The translations under genes and the position numbers were made by a program. Shown piece by piece: positions 50,405-60,592 of a stretch of DNA of 64,000 nt. Origin of the DNA: Rubrivivax gelatinosus IL144 (GTDB lineage Bacteria; Pseudomonadota; Gammaproteobacteria; Burkholderiales; Burkholderiaceae_C); assembly GCF_000284255.1 (NCBI RefSeq), contig NC_017075.1, forward strand, positions 1,674,001 to 1,738,000, written 5' to 3'. Within the stretch, counting starts at the first letter, position 1. Each line of letters opens with the position of its first letter. A model generated the notes under the pieces. It was given only the letters and a program-made list of their open reading frames with translations. It did not search any database and was not told where the DNA came from.

Positions 50405-52291
50405 ATGAGCAAATATCTCGATTCGATCCAGACGCCCGCCGACCTGCGCCGCATGTCGCGCAGCGACCTGCCCGGGCTCGCGCGCGAAGTGCGCGAGTTC
50501 GTGCTGAACACCGTCAGCCAGACCGGGGGTCACCTCGGCAGCAACCTGGGCACGGTGGAACTGACGGTCGCGCTGCACTACGTCTTCAACACGCCGCACG
50601 ACCGCATCGTCTGGGACGTCGGCCACCAGACCTATCCGCACAAGGTGCTGACCGGCCGGCGCGAGCGCATGCACACGCTGCGCCAGCTCGGCGGCATCGC
50701 CGGCTTCCCGCGCCGCGACGAGAGCGAGTACGACACCTTCGCCACCGGCCACAGCTCGACCAGCATCAGCGCCGCGCTGGGCATGGCGCTGGCGGCCAAG
50801 CAGAAGGGCGAGGACCGCAAGGCCATCGCCGTCATCGGCGACGGCTCGATGACCGCCGGCATGGCCTTCGAGGCGCTGAACAACGCCGGCGTGCCGCATG
50901 CCGGCGTCAACGCCGACATCCTCGTCGTGCTCAACGACAACGACATGTCGATCAGCCCGCCGGTGGGCGCGCTGAACAAGCACCTGGCGCGGCTGATGAG
51001 CGGCAACTTCTACGCCGCCGCGCGCGAAGGCGCCAAGGCCGTGCTGAAGGCCGCGCCGCCGCTGTTCGAGCTGGCGCGCCGCTTCGAGGAGCACGCCAAG
51101 GGCATGGTCGTGCCGGGCACGATCTTCGAGGAGTTCGGCTTCAACTACGTCGGCCCGATCGACGGCCACGACCTCGACGCGCTGATCCCGACGCTGGAGA
51201 ACCTGCGCAACAAGAAGGGCCCGCAGTTCCTGCACGTGGTCACGAAGAAGGGCTACGGCTACAAGATGGCCGAGGCCGACCCGGTCAAGTACCACGCCGC
51301 CAGCGGCCGCTTCAACCCGGCCGAGGGCTTCCCCAAGAGCAGCGGCGGCAAGCCGACCTTCACCCAGGTCTTCGGCCAGTGGCTGTGCGACATGGCCGAG
51401 GCCGACGAGCGCCTCGTGGGCATCACGCCGGCGATGCGCGAAGGCTCGGGCATGGTCGAGTTCCACAAGCGCTTCCCGCGCCGCTACCACGACGTCGGCA
51501 TCGCCGAGCAGCACGCGGTGACCTTCGCCGCCGGTCTGGCCTGCGAAGGGCTCAAGCCCGTGGTCGCGATCTACAGCACCTTCCTGCAGCGCGCCTACGA
51601 CCAGCTGGTGCACGACGTCGCGCTGCAGAACCTGCCGGTGGTCTTCGCGCTCGACCGCGGCGGCATCGTCGGTGCCGACGGCCCGACGCACGCCGGCGTC
51701 TACGACATCGCCTTCATCCGCTGCATCCCGAACTGCGCGCTGCTCGCGCCCAGCGACGAGAACGAGTGCCGCCAGGCGCTGACCACGGCCTACCGCCGCG
51801 ACCAGCCGGTGGCCGTGCGCTACCCGCGCGGCAGCGGCTGCGGCGCCGAGATCGAGACCGGCCTCAGCGAATGGGAGTGGGGCAAGGGCGTCGTGCGCCG
51901 CGAAGGCCAGCGCATCGCGATCCTGGCCTTCGGCACGCTGCTGCACCCGGCGCTGGCCGCCGCCGAGAAGCTCGGCGCGACGGTCGTCGACATGCGCTTC
52001 GTGAAGCCGATGGACGAGGCCCTGGTGCTCGAGATGGCGCGCCGCCACGAGGCCCTGGTCACCGTCGAGGAAGGCTGCGTGATGGGCGGCGCCGGCAGTG
52101 CGGTGCTCGAATGCCTGGCCGCCGCCGGGGCGACGACGCCGGTGCTGCAGCTGGGCATCCCCGACCGCTTCGTCGAACACGGCGACCCGGCCAAGCTGCT
52201 GTCCATGCTGGGCCTGGACGCCGCCGGCATCGAGGCCTCGATCCGCAAGCGCTTCGGCAGCCGCCCGGCGCTGGCCGCGGTCAACGGCTGA
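50405..52291 (+). CDS. dxs: 1-deoxy-D-xylulose-5-phosphate synthase
   Basis: A 628-residue thiamine-diphosphate enzyme, full Dxs length. It has [12 protein letters not shown] at the start, cofactor motif [16 protein letters not shown], and the transketolase-type central domain [17 protein letters not shown]. Rate-limiting entry enzyme of the MEP isoprenoid pathway. The ATG at 50405 gives [11 protein letters not shown]. It lies 108 bp after ispA and has its own terminator at 52311. Confidence 0.96.
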   Translation: MSKYLDSIQTPADLRRMSRSDLPGLAREVREFVLNTVSQTGGHLGSNLGTVELTVALHYVFNTPHDRIVWDVGHQTYPHKVLTGRRERMHTLRQLGGIAGFPRRDESEYDTFATGHSSTSISAALGMALAAKQKGEDRKAIAVIGDGSMTAGMAFEALNNAGVPHAGVNADILVVLNDNDMSISPPVGALNKHLARLMSGNFYAAAREGAKAVLKAAPPLFELARRFEEHAKGMVVPGTIFEEFGFNYVGPIDGHDLDALIPTLENLRNKKGPQFLHVVTKKGYGYKMAEADPVKYHAASGRFNPAEGFPKSSGGKPTFTQVFGQWLCDMAEADERLVGITPAMREGSGMVEFHKRFPRRYHDVGIAEQHAVTFAAGLACEGLKPVVAIYSTFLQRAYDQLVHDVALQNLPVVFALDRGGIVGADGPTHAGVYDIAFIRCIPNCALLAPSDENECRQALTTAYRRDQPVAVRYPRGSGCGAEIETGLSEWEWGKGVVRREGQRIAILAFGTLLHPALAAAEKLGATVVDMRFVKPMDEALVLEMARRHEALVTVEEGCVMGGAGSAVLECLAAAGATTPVLQLGIPDRFVEHGDPAKLLSMLGLDAAGIEASIRKRFGSRPALAAVNG

Positions 52292-52310
52292 TCCGCCTGC
52301 CACCCGACGA

Positions 52311-52336
52311 CGAAGGCCGCCTGCGGGCGGCCTTCG
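52311..52336 (+). terminator. Terminator after dxs
   Basis: CGAAGGCCGCC (52311-52321) and GGCGGCCTTCG (52326-52336) form an 11-bp stem with a 4-nt TGCG loop, followed by CCTTGATT. It separates dxs from folE2. Confidence 0.7.
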
Positions 52337-52407
52337 CCTTGATTGAACGCTGCGTGGAAACCCTTGCACCGACCGTTGCGCCGAACGCAGGCATCATTCA
52401 GTCCGAG

Positions 52408-53208
52408 ATGACGAACCTGACCGACGCCCTCCACATCCCCGACACCCAGAGCGCACGCGACGAGCGCCACGTCGCGATCCAGCGCGTCGGCGTCAAGGAC
52501 GTGCGCTATCCGCTGCAGCTGCGCGTCGCCGGCGCGGTGCAGTCGACGGCCGCGTCCTGGACGCTGGACGTCGCGTTGCCGGCCGAGCAGAAGGGCACGC
52601 ACATGTCGCGCTTCGTCGCCTGGCTGGACGCGCTGGACGAGCCGCTGGACGCCGCCGCGCTGGCGCGCCGCCACGCGACGATGCTCGAGAAGCTGGGCGC
52701 GCGCGAAGGCCGCGTCGAGGCCGCGTTCTCGTTCTTCCTGAGAAAGCGCGCCCCGGTCTCCGGTCTGCAGAGCCTGCTCGACTACCAGGGCCGCTGGATC
52801 GCCGAGACGCGACTGGACGGCGAGACGACGAAGACGACGCTGTGGGCCGAGGTCGCGGTGCCGGTGAAGAGCCTGTGCCCGTGCTCCAAGGAGATCTCCG
52901 ACTACGGCGCGCACAACCAGCGCTCGATCGTCACGATCCGCATCGAGCTGCTGCAGCCGGTCGAGTGGCACGAACTCGTGCGTTTCGCCGAGGACGAGGC
53001 TTCCAGCGAGATCTGGCCGATGTTGAAGCGCGGCGACGAGAAGTGGGTCACCGAGCGGGCCTACGAGAACCCGAAGTTCGTCGAGGACCTGGTGCGCGAC
53101 GTCGCGCTGCGCCTGAACCGCGACGCGCGCATCGGCCGCTACGTGGTCGACGTCGAGAACTTCGAGTCGATCCACAACCACTCGGCCTGGGCGCGAATCG
53201 AACGCTGA
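52408..53208 (+). CDS. folE2: GTP cyclohydrolase FolE2 (type IB)
   Basis: A 266-residue zinc-independent GTP cyclohydrolase, first step of folate and related pterin synthesis. The signature [17 protein letters not shown] is present, and the start [31 protein letters not shown] is typical. The ATG at 52408 is used; the frame is open farther upstream but overlaps the dxs end. It is convergent with fliR, separated by a short hairpin. Confidence 0.95.
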   Translation: MTNLTDALHIPDTQSARDERHVAIQRVGVKDVRYPLQLRVAGAVQSTAASWTLDVALPAEQKGTHMSRFVAWLDALDEPLDAAALARRHATMLEKLGAREGRVEAAFSFFLRKRAPVSGLQSLLDYQGRWIAETRLDGETTKTTLWAEVAVPVKSLCPCSKEISDYGAHNQRSIVTIRIELLQPVEWHELVRFAEDEASSEIWPMLKRGDEKWVTERAYENPKFVEDLVRDVALRLNRDARIGRYVVDVENFESIHNHSAWARIER

Positions 53209-53225
53209 GGCGGCCGCAGGCCGCC
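53209..53225. terminator. Short hairpin between folE2 and fliR
   Basis: GGCGGCC and GGCCGCC with a 3-nt loop lie in the 21-bp gap between the convergent folE2 and fliR stops. There is no T-run, so it is a weak terminator. Confidence 0.45.
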
Positions 53226-53229
53226 GAGG

Positions 53230-53991
53230 CTACTGGAACAAGGCCAGCAGCCGCTCCAGCGCGACGGTGAACGGCGCCTGCATGCCCGGCAGCGTCAGCA
53301 GGATGCCCAGCAGGCCGACGCCCAGCGTGATCGGGAAACCGACGGCGAAGACGTTCATCTGCGGCGCCACGCGCGACACCGCGCCGAGCACGATGTTGAC
53401 GAACAGCAGCATCGCCAGCAGCGGCAGCGCGATCCACAGCCCGGTCGAGAAGATCTCCGCGGCCCAGAGGTGCGGCCGCGCTTCCTTCAGGAAGGCGAAG
53501 GGTTCCGGCCCGACCGGAAACGCCGTGAAGCTCTGCACCAGCGCGGCGATGACCAGCAGGTGGCCGTTGATGACGATGAACAGCCACGCGATCGTCGTGC
53601 CGTAGAAGCGGCTCGTCGCGGTGGCGGTGCCGCCGCGGATCGGGTCGAAGAAGCCGGCGAAGTTCAGCCCCATCTGCAGGCCGATGATCTCGCCGGCGAA
53701 CTCGACGGCGGCGAAGACGACGCGCACCGCGAAGCCCATCGACAGCCCGATCAGTACCTGCTGCACGATCAGCACGAAGGCGATCGGCGAGTCCAGCGGC
53801 ACCGGGTCCACCGGCGGCATCGAGGGCTGGGCGGCGAAGGCGATGAGCCCGGCCAGGCCGATGCGCACGCGTGTCGGCACGGTGCGCGTGCCCAGCACCG
53901 GCATCGCGGTGAACAGCGCCAGCGCGCGCAGGAAGGGCCAGATCAGCGGCGTGATCCAGCCGAGGATCTGCGCTTCGTCGAAGCTGATCAC
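53230..53991 (-). CDS. fliR: Flagellar export apparatus protein FliR
   Basis: A 253-residue multi-helix inner-membrane component of the type III export gate. Family segments include WPFLRALALFTAMPVLGTRTVPTRVRIGLA and EFAGEIIGLQMGLNFAGFFDP. It is the last gene of the operon running from fliF; it lies 22 bp after fliQ. Confidence 0.95.
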   Translation of the reverse strand: MISFDEAQILGWITPLIWPFLRALALFTAMPVLGTRTVPTRVRIGLAGLIAFAAQPSMPPVDPVPLDSPIAFVLIVQQVLIGLSMGFAVRVVFAAVEFAGEIIGLQMGLNFAGFFDPIRGGTATATSRFYGTTIAWLFIVINGHLLVIAALVQSFTAFPVGPEPFAFLKEARPHLWAAEIFSTGLWIALPLLAMLLFVNIVLGAVSRVAPQMNVFAVGFPITLGVGLLGILLTLPGMQAPFTVALERLLALFQ

Positions 53992-54013
53992 GCGCGGCCC
54001 GTCGGTACGGCGT

Positions 54014-54283
54014 TCAGCCGACCACGCTCGGGATCGACTGCAGCGTGCGCTGCAGGTACTCGACCAGCGTCGTGATCATCCACGGCCCGGCGAAGCCGAG
54101 CACGGCGCCGGCGGCGACGATCTTGGGCACGAAGCTGAGCGTGGCCTCGTTGATCTGCGTGGCCGCCTGCAGCACGCTGACGACCAGGCCGACGGCCATC
54201 ACGACCAGCAGCACCGGGGCGGACACGAGCAGCAGCAGGTACAGGCCCTGCTGGCCCATCGAGAGGACTTGTTGTGCGTCCAT
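54014..54283 (-). CDS. fliQ: Flagellar export apparatus protein FliQ
   Basis: An 89-residue two-helix protein, full FliQ length. LLLLVSAPVLLVVMAVGLVVSVLQAATQINEATLSFVPKI is the characteristic core. It forms the export gate with FliP and FliR, in order between them. Confidence 0.96.
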   Translation of the reverse strand: MDAQQVLSMGQQGLYLLLLVSAPVLLVVMAVGLVVSVLQAATQINEATLSFVPKIVAAGAVLGFAGPWMITTLVEYLQRTLQSIPSVVG

Positions 54284-54294
54284 GCGGGCGGCTT

Positions 54295-55056
54295 TCAGGT
54301 GACGAAGGAGGAGGCGAGCGAGCCGAGCAGCAGGTTCCAGCCGTCGGCCAGCACGAAGAGCATCAGCTTGAACGGCAGCGCCACCAGCACCGGCGACAGC
54401 ATCATCATCCCCAGGCTCATCAGCACGCTCGCGACGATCATGTCGATGATCAGGAACGGGATGAAGATCATGAAGCCGATCTGGAACGCGCTCTTCAACT
54501 CGCTGGTGACGAAGGCCGGCACCAGCACGCGCAGCGGCACGTTCTCGCTCTTTACCTCGGCCGGCAGCTTGGCCAGCTTGGCGAAGAGCTGCACGTCGCT
54601 CTGGCGCGTCTGCTTGAGCATGAACTCGCGCATCGGCACCTCGCCGCGCTTCAGGGCTTCGTCGAAGGCGATCTGGTTCTCCGAGAAGGGCTTGTAGGCC
54701 TGGTCGTAGACGCGGTCCAGCGTCGGCGACATCACGAAGAAGGTCAGGAACAGGCTCATCCCGATGATGACCTGGTTCGGCGGTGCGGCCTGCGTGCCCA
54801 GCGCCTGGCGCAGCAGCGACAGCACGATGACGATGCGCGTGAAGCCGGTCATCAGCAGCAGCGTCGCCGGGATGAAGGACAGCGCGGTGAAGAACAGCAG
54901 CGTCTGGATCGGCACCGAGTAGCTGGCGCCGCCCGGGCCCTGGCCGACGAGCAGCGGCAGGCCGCCGCCCGGCGCCTGCTGGGCGAAGGCCGCGGCTGCC
55001 GGCAGCGCCAGCAGGGCGGCCGTGCCGAGCGCGCGGACGAGGCGGTCAGCGCGCAT
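54295..55056 (-). CDS. fliP: Flagellar export apparatus protein FliP
   Basis: A 253-residue export-gate protein with an N-terminal signal sequence ([20 protein letters not shown]). The family signature [33 protein letters not shown] and the C-terminal [21 protein letters not shown] are present. The start at 55056 ([11 protein letters not shown]) is used; it overlaps fliO by 11 bp. Confidence 0.95.
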   Translation of the reverse strand: MRADRLVRALGTAALLALPAAAAFAQQAPGGGLPLLVGQGPGGASYSVPIQTLLFFTALSFIPATLLLMTGFTRIVIVLSLLRQALGTQAAPPNQVIIGMSLFLTFFVMSPTLDRVYDQAYKPFSENQIAFDEALKRGEVPMREFMLKQTRQSDVQLFAKLAKLPAEVKSENVPLRVLVPAFVTSELKSAFQIGFMIFIPFLIIDMIVASVLMSLGMMMLSPVLVALPFKLMLFVLADGWNLLLGSLASSFVT

Positions 55057-55399
55057 CGTGGTCCCCGCGGCCCTGCAGTCGGCCGAGCATCTGGCCGAAA
55101 GGCGTGGCCGCGCCATTGGCCGGCGTCGGCGCTTCGTCCTGCGGCGCCATCGTGTGCAGCGTGCTGATCGAGCCCGGCGTCACGCCGAGCACCAGCCAGC
55201 GGCGCTCCTCGCCGCTGCCGACCTCGACGGTGACGATGCGCTGCGTGTTCGACAGCGGCAGCGCGGCGACGGTGCGCATGCCGGCCGACGAGGCGTTGCG
55301 GCCCATCGGCGTGCGCCGCAGCAGCCACAGCGCGACCGGGATCAGCGCGATGACCGCAGCGAAGGAGAAGAGGGCGCCGAGTCCGGCGGAAGCATCCAT
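55046..55399 (-). CDS. fliO: Flagellar biosynthesis protein FliO
   Basis: A 117-residue protein with one N-terminal helix ([23 protein letters not shown]) and a small cytoplasmic domain containing [22 protein letters not shown] and [15 protein letters not shown], the FliO/FliZ pattern. It stabilises FliP assembly. It overlaps fliP and lies 8 bp after fliN. Confidence 0.92.
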   Translation of the reverse strand: MDASAGLGALFSFAAVIALIPVALWLLRRTPMGRNASSAGMRTVAALPLSNTQRIVTVEVGSGEERRWLVLGVTPGSISTLHTMAPQDEAPTPANGAATPFGQMLGRLQGRGDHDAR

Positions 55400-55407
55400 G
55401 AGGGTCC

Positions 55408-55842
55408 TCAGGTGCGCGACAGGCGGCGCATGCGTTCGCTGGGCGTGACGATGTCGGTGAGCCGGATGCCGAACTTGTCGTTGACGACGACCACCTCGCC
55501 CTGGGCGATCAGGTAGCCGTTGACGAGCACGTCCATCGGTTCGCCGGCCATCGCGTCGAGCTCGACGACCGAGCCCTGCGCGAGCTGCAGGATGTGCTTG
55601 ATCGGGATGCGCGTGCGGCCGAGTTCGACGGTGAGCTGGACGGGGATGTCCAGGATCATGTTGATGTCGTTGCCCGAGCCGGAAGTGGGCGCCGACGTGC
55701 TGAAGTTCGTGAACGCCGCCGGCGCCACCGTCTCGGCCGGCCCGCGCACCTCGGAGGCGACCTCGGGTTCCTTGCTCTCGGCGAGCGCGGCCGCCCACTC
55801 CGCGGCCATGCGGTCCTCTTCGGACATGTTGGTGTCAGCCAT
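55408..55842 (-). CDS. fliN: Flagellar motor switch protein FliN
   Basis: A 144-residue C-ring protein. The N-terminus is acidic and variable; the SpoA domain begins DIPVQLTVELGRTRIPIKHILQLAQGSVVELD and ends LVNGYLIAQGEVVVVNDKFGIRLTDIV. Overlaps fliM by 8 bp. Confidence 0.96.
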   Translation of the reverse strand: MADTNMSEEDRMAAEWAAALAESKEPEVASEVRGPAETVAPAAFTNFSTSAPTSGSGNDINMILDIPVQLTVELGRTRIPIKHILQLAQGSVVELDAMAGEPMDVLVNGYLIAQGEVVVVNDKFGIRLTDIVTPSERMRRLSRT

Positions 55843-56839
55843 GGTTTTGCTCTCCGAGCCAGCCCACGTTCGAGCTGGTCAGCAGTCGGTCGATCTTGAT
55901 CGCGTAGCGGCCGTTGGACGTGCCGTAGTGACAGTCGAAGACGGGCACGCCGTCCACCTTCGCCTGGATCATCGGGTCGAGGTCGAGCTCGATGAAGTCG
56001 CCCGGCTTGAACGACAGCAGCTGCTCGACGGTGGCCGGGGCGTGGCCCAGCTCGGCGACGAGGTCGACCTCGGCGGCCTGGATCTGGTGCTTGAGCAGGT
56101 TGACCCAGCGCCGGTCGGGTTCGGCCGAGTCGCCCTGGATCGTCGAGTACAGGACGTCGCGGATCGGCTCCAGCGTCGAGTACGGGATGCAGAAGTGCAC
56201 CGAGCCCGAGGTGTCGCCGATCTCCAGCGTGAACGCGGTGGAGACGACGATCTCGCTGGGCGTGGCGATGTTGGCGAACTGCGGCTGCATCTCCGAGCGC
56301 TGGTACTCCAGCTCGAGCGGGTAGATGCCGTGCCAGGCCTTCTTGTACTCGCCGATGATGCATTCGACGAGGCGCAGGATGACGCGCAGCTCGGTCGGCG
56401 AGAAGTCGCGGCCCTCGATGCGCGTGTGGAACTTGCCGGCGCCGCCGAACAGCGCGTCGATGACGGCGAAGACCACGTTCGGGTCGCAGACGATCAGCCC
56501 CGAGCCGCGCAGCGGCTTCACCGACACGAGGTTGAAGTTCGTCGGCACGACGATCTCGCGCAGGAAGGCGCTGAACTTCTGCACCTTGATGCCGCCGATC
56601 GAGACTTCCGGCGACTTGCGGATCAGGTTGAACAGGCCGACGCGGATGTTGCGGGCGAAGCGCTCGTTGATCACCTCCATCGTCGGCATGCGTCCGCGGA
56701 CGATGCGCTCCTGGGAGGAGAGGTCGTAGTCGCGGATGCCGCCGGCGGTCTGCTCTTCCTGCTCGAGCTTCTGGCTTTCGCCGGTGATGCCCTGCAGCAG
56801 TGCGTCGACTTCGTCCTGCGAGAGGATCTGCTGGTTCAT
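55835..56839 (-). CDS. fliM: Flagellar motor switch protein FliM
   Basis: A 334-residue C-ring protein. The N-terminal CheY-binding motif LSQDEVDALLQGITGE is intact, the middle domain has EVINERFARNIRVGLFNLIRKSPEV, and the C-terminal SpoA part ends the protein. It controls motor direction in response to phospho-CheY. Confidence 0.96.
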   Translation of the reverse strand: MNQQILSQDEVDALLQGITGESQKLEQEEQTAGGIRDYDLSSQERIVRGRMPTMEVINERFARNIRVGLFNLIRKSPEVSIGGIKVQKFSAFLREIVVPTNFNLVSVKPLRGSGLIVCDPNVVFAVIDALFGGAGKFHTRIEGRDFSPTELRVILRLVECIIGEYKKAWHGIYPLELEYQRSEMQPQFANIATPSEIVVSTAFTLEIGDTSGSVHFCIPYSTLEPIRDVLYSTIQGDSAEPDRRWVNLLKHQIQAAEVDLVAELGHAPATVEQLLSFKPGDFIELDLDPMIQAKVDGVPVFDCHYGTSNGRYAIKIDRLLTSSNVGWLGEQNHG

Positions 56840-56849
56840 CGAGCGGGTG

Positions 56850-57452
56850 TCACTGGATGATGAAGTTCGAGAAGTGAACGGCCGAGATCGGCATCTCCTC
56901 TTCCTTCTTCTTTTTCTTCTTCTTCGGCTTGTCCTCGTCGGCAGCGGCGGCCTCGTCGGAGGGTTCCTCGACCTCGTAGCCCATCGCGCGCGAGGTCTCG
57001 CGGCGCACCTGCTCGGCGAACTTGGCCTTGCCTTCGCGGTCGGAGAGCTGGGCGGCGGTCTTGTCGGCCAGCGCCATCAGGATGTTGTTGCGGATCGCCG
57101 GCATGTAGGCCTTGATCGTGTCGCCCATGTGGGCGTCGGCCACTTCCAGCGTGATGCCGACCTGGGCATAACGCTCGGCGTCGCGGTCGGCGAGGTTCAC
57201 GGTGAACGGGTCCAGCGGCACGAAGGTCGGCGCGGCCTTGGGGTCGTGCTTGGCGGCGGCCTTGGCGGGAGCGGCCTCGTCGGCGGTCTCCTCGGTGTCG
57301 GCGGCCTTCTTCTTCATCATGAAGACCGCGGCACCACCGCCGATCGCGAGCACGGCGACGAGCGCGCCGACGATGATCAGCAGCTTCTTCTTGCCTTTCT
57401 TCGGCGCGACCGCGTCGGTTGCGGCGGCAGCGGCGGGGGCGGCGGTGGCCAT
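56850..57452 (-). CDS. fliL: Flagellar basal body protein FliL
   Basis: A 200-residue single-pass protein. A short cytoplasmic tail and helix KLLIIVGALVAVLAIGGGAAVFMM are followed by the periplasmic FliL domain (FVPLDPFTVNLADRDAERYAQVGITLEV). It has an unusual Lys/Glu-rich insertion with a run of Lys (PKKKKKKKEEE) before the C-terminus. It stabilises the stator. It lies 10 bp before fliM. Confidence 0.93.
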   Translation of the reverse strand: MATAAPAAAAATDAVAPKKGKKKLLIIVGALVAVLAIGGGAAVFMMKKKAADTEETADEAAPAKAAAKHDPKAAPTFVPLDPFTVNLADRDAERYAQVGITLEVADAHMGDTIKAYMPAIRNNILMALADKTAAQLSDREGKAKFAEQVRRETSRAMGYEVEEPSDEAAAADEDKPKKKKKKKEEEMPISAVHFSNFIIQ

Positions 57453-57606
57453 CGGACGGACTCCTTCCAGTCGGGACCCCGTCGTGGCCAGGCCGGCCTT
57501 CGACGGGTTTGGAAGGAATTATTCGGGCCGCGGCCCGCGGCGAAAGCGCCGATAAGCGGCCCGAAAGCCCGGCTTAAACCGCTGGCGCCGGACGCGCCGG
57601 GCCGGC

Positions 57607-58707
57607 TCAGGCGTAGGTGTCGAGCACGCCGCGCGTGCGCCGCTGCGGTGCCGCGGCCAGCGCGGCGTCGTCGCCGGACTCGCCGCCGCGCGCGCCGGCG
57701 ACGCCGGCCGGGCCGCGGTTGCCGGGTTCGCCGCCGGCGTCTCGTTCGCCGCCCTGGCGCTGCTCGAAGACGCCGCCGCCGGTGAGCGTCAGGCCGGCTT
57801 CCTGCAGCGCGCTGGCCAGGCTGGGCAGCGCCTGCTCGAGCGCCTGGCGGGTGTCGGCCTGCTGCGCGGCCATCACGACCTGGGCGTTGTTGCCTTCGAC
57901 CTGGATCTGCACCGTGATCGGGCCCATCTCGGCCGGGTTGAGCTGCAGCCGCGCTTCCTGCACGCCGTCGCGCAGCATCACGCTGACCTGGGCCGACAGC
58001 CCGGGCGCGAAGTCCGGCGAGCCCACCGGCGCGGCGATCTGGCCGGCGTAGGGCGTGGCGGTGGCAGCGGCGCGTGCGTCGGGGGCGGCGGCCTGCTGCG
58101 CCGGCGCCTGCGCGGCCTGCGGGCTGAAGGCGGCCAGTTCGGCGCGGAAGTCGGCACGGCGCTCGCCGCCGGCGGCTTCGGCCGGCGCGGCCTTGGCCTC
58201 GGCGGCACCGGCCTTCAGCGCTGCGGCGAGATCGGTCTTGGCACTCGCGGCACCGGTGTGGCCGCGGCCGGCAGCGGCGGTGCCGCCGGCGGCTTCGCCT
58301 TCGCTGCGCGTGGCGCCGCCGCGGGCGGCGTTGCCTCGGGCTGCGGCGGCCGCGGCGCGGGCCGCCGGATTCAGCAACCCGGCCAGCAGCGCCGAGACGT
58401 CGCCGGGGGCCGTGTCCTCGTCCTCGCCCTCGGCGTCGGCCTTGCGCGTGTCTGTCTCGTCCTTCGCCGCCTTGCCGTCGTCGGCGCGCTTGGTTTCGCT
58501 GCCGGGCTTGTGCGCGGCCTTGTTCTCCTGGGCGCGGTCGTTGCGGTCGGCCTGGCGGGCCTCGGCGCGGCGTGCGCCCTGGCCGTCGTCGGCGGCGCGG
58601 CCCAGTTCGCGGGCGAAGGCCCCGGGCTCGGTGTTCTGGCGCGCGGCCGTCTGCGGCGCCGGTGCGGCGGGGGACGGGTTGACGTTGGCGATGGCGGCGG
58701 TCGTCAT
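57607..58707 (-). CDS. fliK: Flagellar hook-length control protein FliK
   Basis: A 366-residue protein. The N-terminal two thirds is a low-complexity Ala/Arg/Glu-rich ruler. The C-terminal FliK domain contains QVSVMLRDGVQEARLQLNPAEMGPITVQIQVEGNNAQVVMAAQQADTRQALEQALPSLASALQEAGLTL. A 154-bp gap separates it from fliL. Confidence 0.93.
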   Translation of the reverse strand: MTTAAIANVNPSPAAPAPQTAARQNTEPGAFARELGRAADDGQGARRAEARQADRNDRAQENKAAHKPGSETKRADDGKAAKDETDTRKADAEGEDEDTAPGDVSALLAGLLNPAARAAAAAARGNAARGGATRSEGEAAGGTAAAGRGHTGAASAKTDLAAALKAGAAEAKAAPAEAAGGERRADFRAELAAFSPQAAQAPAQQAAAPDARAAATATPYAGQIAAPVGSPDFAPGLSAQVSVMLRDGVQEARLQLNPAEMGPITVQIQVEGNNAQVVMAAQQADTRQALEQALPSLASALQEAGLTLTGGGVFEQRQGGERDAGGEPGNRGPAGVAGARGGESGDDAALAAAPQRRTRGVLDTYA

Positions 58708-58725
58708 GGCGGTCGGGCGGTTGGA

Positions 58726-59181
58726 CTAGTGCTGGGCCGATTCGGCCTGGCTGGCGCGCCAGCGGATCTGCTGGGCGGTCTCGTCGGTCTGGCGCTGGTC
58801 GCGGCGGGCCTGCACGCGCTGGCGCTCGAGCTCGCGGCGTTCGATCAGCTTGCGCACCGAGGCGACACGGGTCTCGGCGGCGACCAGGCGCTGGCGCAGG
58901 CGCTCGAGGTTGGCCTTGGCGGTCTCGATCTGCTGCTGCTGCTGCACCAGGGCCTCGTCGATGCGGTCGCCGAAGCTGCGGTAGCAGTGCAGGATCTCGA
59001 CCGCGCCGAGCTGGCGGAACTGCGTCGACCAGCGGTTCTGGTACTCGCCGCGGTAGCCGTCGAGCTGCTCGGCCTGCGCCTGGGCGCGGCGGGCGTGTTC
59101 CTCGGCGCGCTGCACGGCGGCCTGGATCTGGTCGCGCTCGGACTCGGCTTGTTCGAGCAGGGTGGCCAGGGCGGTGCTCAT
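58726..59181 (-). CDS. fliJ: Flagellar export chaperone FliJ
   Basis: A 151-residue coiled-coil protein with heptad-rich sequence throughout (LATLLEQAESERDQIQAAVQRAEEHARRAQ), the expected FliJ size. It works with FliI and FliH in the export ATPase complex. It follows fliI by 1 bp. Confidence 0.9.
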   Translation of the reverse strand: MSTALATLLEQAESERDQIQAAVQRAEEHARRAQAQAEQLDGYRGEYQNRWSTQFRQLGAVEILHCYRSFGDRIDEALVQQQQQIETAKANLERLRQRLVAAETRVASVRKLIERRELERQRVQARRDQRQTDETAQQIRWRASQAESAQH

Positions 59182-59182
59182 G

Positions 59183-60592
59183 TCAGGTCCTCACGATCGC
59201 GAGCAGTTCCTCGCGGCTGGCGTCCAGGTCGGCGCATTCGCGCATGTCCTGCTGCAGCAGCGCGACGATCTGGCCGTGCAGGCGCACGGCGGTGTCGAGT
59301 TCGGCGTCATGGCCGGGGGCGTAGGCGCCGAGCTGGATCAGGTCGCGCGCCTTGTTGTACTTGGCCAGCAGCTGGCGCAGCTTGCGTGCGGCGACGATGT
59401 GCTCCTGCGGCGCCACCGAGGTCATCACGCGCGAGATCGAGCGCTCGACGTCGATCGCCGGGTAGTGGCCCGACTCGGCGAGTTCGCGCGACAGCACGAT
59501 GTGGCCGTCCAGGATGCCTCGCGCCGCGTCGGCGATCGGGTCCTGCGGGTCGTCGCCTTCGGTCAGCACGGTGTAGAACGCGGTGATCGAGCCGACGCCG
59601 TTCAGGCCGTTGCCGCTGCGTTCGACGAGCTGCGGCAGCTTGGCGAAGACGCTGGGCGGGTAGCCCTTGGTGGCCGGCGGCTCGCCGATGGCCAGCGCGA
59701 TCTCGCGCTGCGCCATCGCGTAGCGCGTCAGGCTGTCCATCAGCAGCAGCACGTGCTGGCCGCGGTCGCGGAAGTGCTCGGCGATCGCCGTGGCATAGCT
59801 CGCGCCCTGCATGCGCACCAGCGGCGGTGCGTCGGCCGGCGCGGCGACGACGACGCTGCGGCGGCGGCCTTCGTCGCCGAGGATGTCCTCGATGAACTCC
59901 TTGACTTCGCGGCCGCGCTCGCCGATCAGGCCGACGACGATGACGTCGGCGGCGGTGTAGCGCGCCATCATGCCCAGCAGCACCGACTTGCCGACGCCGG
60001 TGCCGGCGAACAGGCCCAGGCGCTGGCCGCGGCCGACGGTGAGCAGGGCGTTGATCGAGCGCACGCCGGTGTCCAGCGCCTGGCGCACCGGGTCGCGGTC
60101 CATGGCGTTGATCGGGCGGCGGATCATCGGCTGGGCGTGCACGTCGGCGATCGGGCCGCCGCGGTCCAGCGGGTGGCCGTGCGAGTCGACGACGCGGCCC
60201 AGCAGTCCCTCGCCCATCGGCAGGTGCAGGCCGCGGTCCTCGCTGCGCCGCCAGGGGTGGTTCTCGACGCCGAAACGCGGCGGCACGCGCGGCGCCGGGC
60301 GCGGGATGACGCGCGCGCCGCTGGCCAGGCCGTGCAGGTCGCCGGTGGGCATCAGGAAGGCGCGGTCGCCGTTGAAGCCGACGACCTCGGCCAGCACCGG
60401 CGGCTGCCCCGGCTGGCGGATCTCGCAGATCGAGCCGACCGGGACGCGCACGCCGGCGGCCTCGAGCACCAGCCCGGTGACGCGCAGCAGCGTGCCCACC
60501 GCTTCCAGCGGCTGCGGCGCGGCGGCGAAGTCCTGCAGGTCGGCCAGGTAGCGCGACCACTTGCGCGCGCGGGTGTCGGCGACCGGGGTCAT
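59183..60592 (-). CDS. fliI: Flagellum-specific export ATPase FliI
   Basis: A 469-residue ATPase. Walker A is [15 protein letters not shown] and Walker B is [13 protein letters not shown], with the FliI/YscN signature [18 protein letters not shown]. It drives release and unfolding of export substrates. The start at 60592 ([12 protein letters not shown]) is chosen; the open frame extends much further upstream only because fliH overlaps in another phase. Overlaps fliH by 4 bp. Confidence 0.96.
   Translation of the reverse strand: MTPVADTRARKWSRYLADLQDFAAAPQPLEAVGTLLRVTGLVLEAAGVRVPVGSICEIRQPGQPPVLAEVVGFNGDRAFLMPTGDLHGLASGARVIPRPAPRVPPRFGVENHPWRRSEDRGLHLPMGEGLLGRVVDSHGHPLDRGGPIADVHAQPMIRRPINAMDRDPVRQALDTGVRSINALLTVGRGQRLGLFAGTGVGKSVLLGMMARYTAADVIVVGLIGERGREVKEFIEDILGDEGRRRSVVVAAPADAPPLVRMQGASYATAIAEHFRDRGQHVLLLMDSLTRYAMAQREIALAIGEPPATKGYPPSVFAKLPQLVERSGNGLNGVGSITAFYTVLTEGDDPQDPIADAARGILDGHIVLSRELAESGHYPAIDVERSISRVMTSVAPQEHIVAARKLRQLLAKYNKARDLIQLGAYAPGHDAELDTAVRLHGQIVALLQQDMRECADLDASREELLAIVRT

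Noticed and set aside
57470..57510. A sigma-54 type promoter upstream of fliL (GGCC...GGGTCCC)
   Set aside because: The GC pair at -12 is missing and the -24 element is imperfect.
57548..57555. GCCGATAA, a sigma-28 type -10 element
   Set aside because: It is on the plus strand, opposite to the flagellar operon, and no TAAAG-type -35 lies at the right distance.
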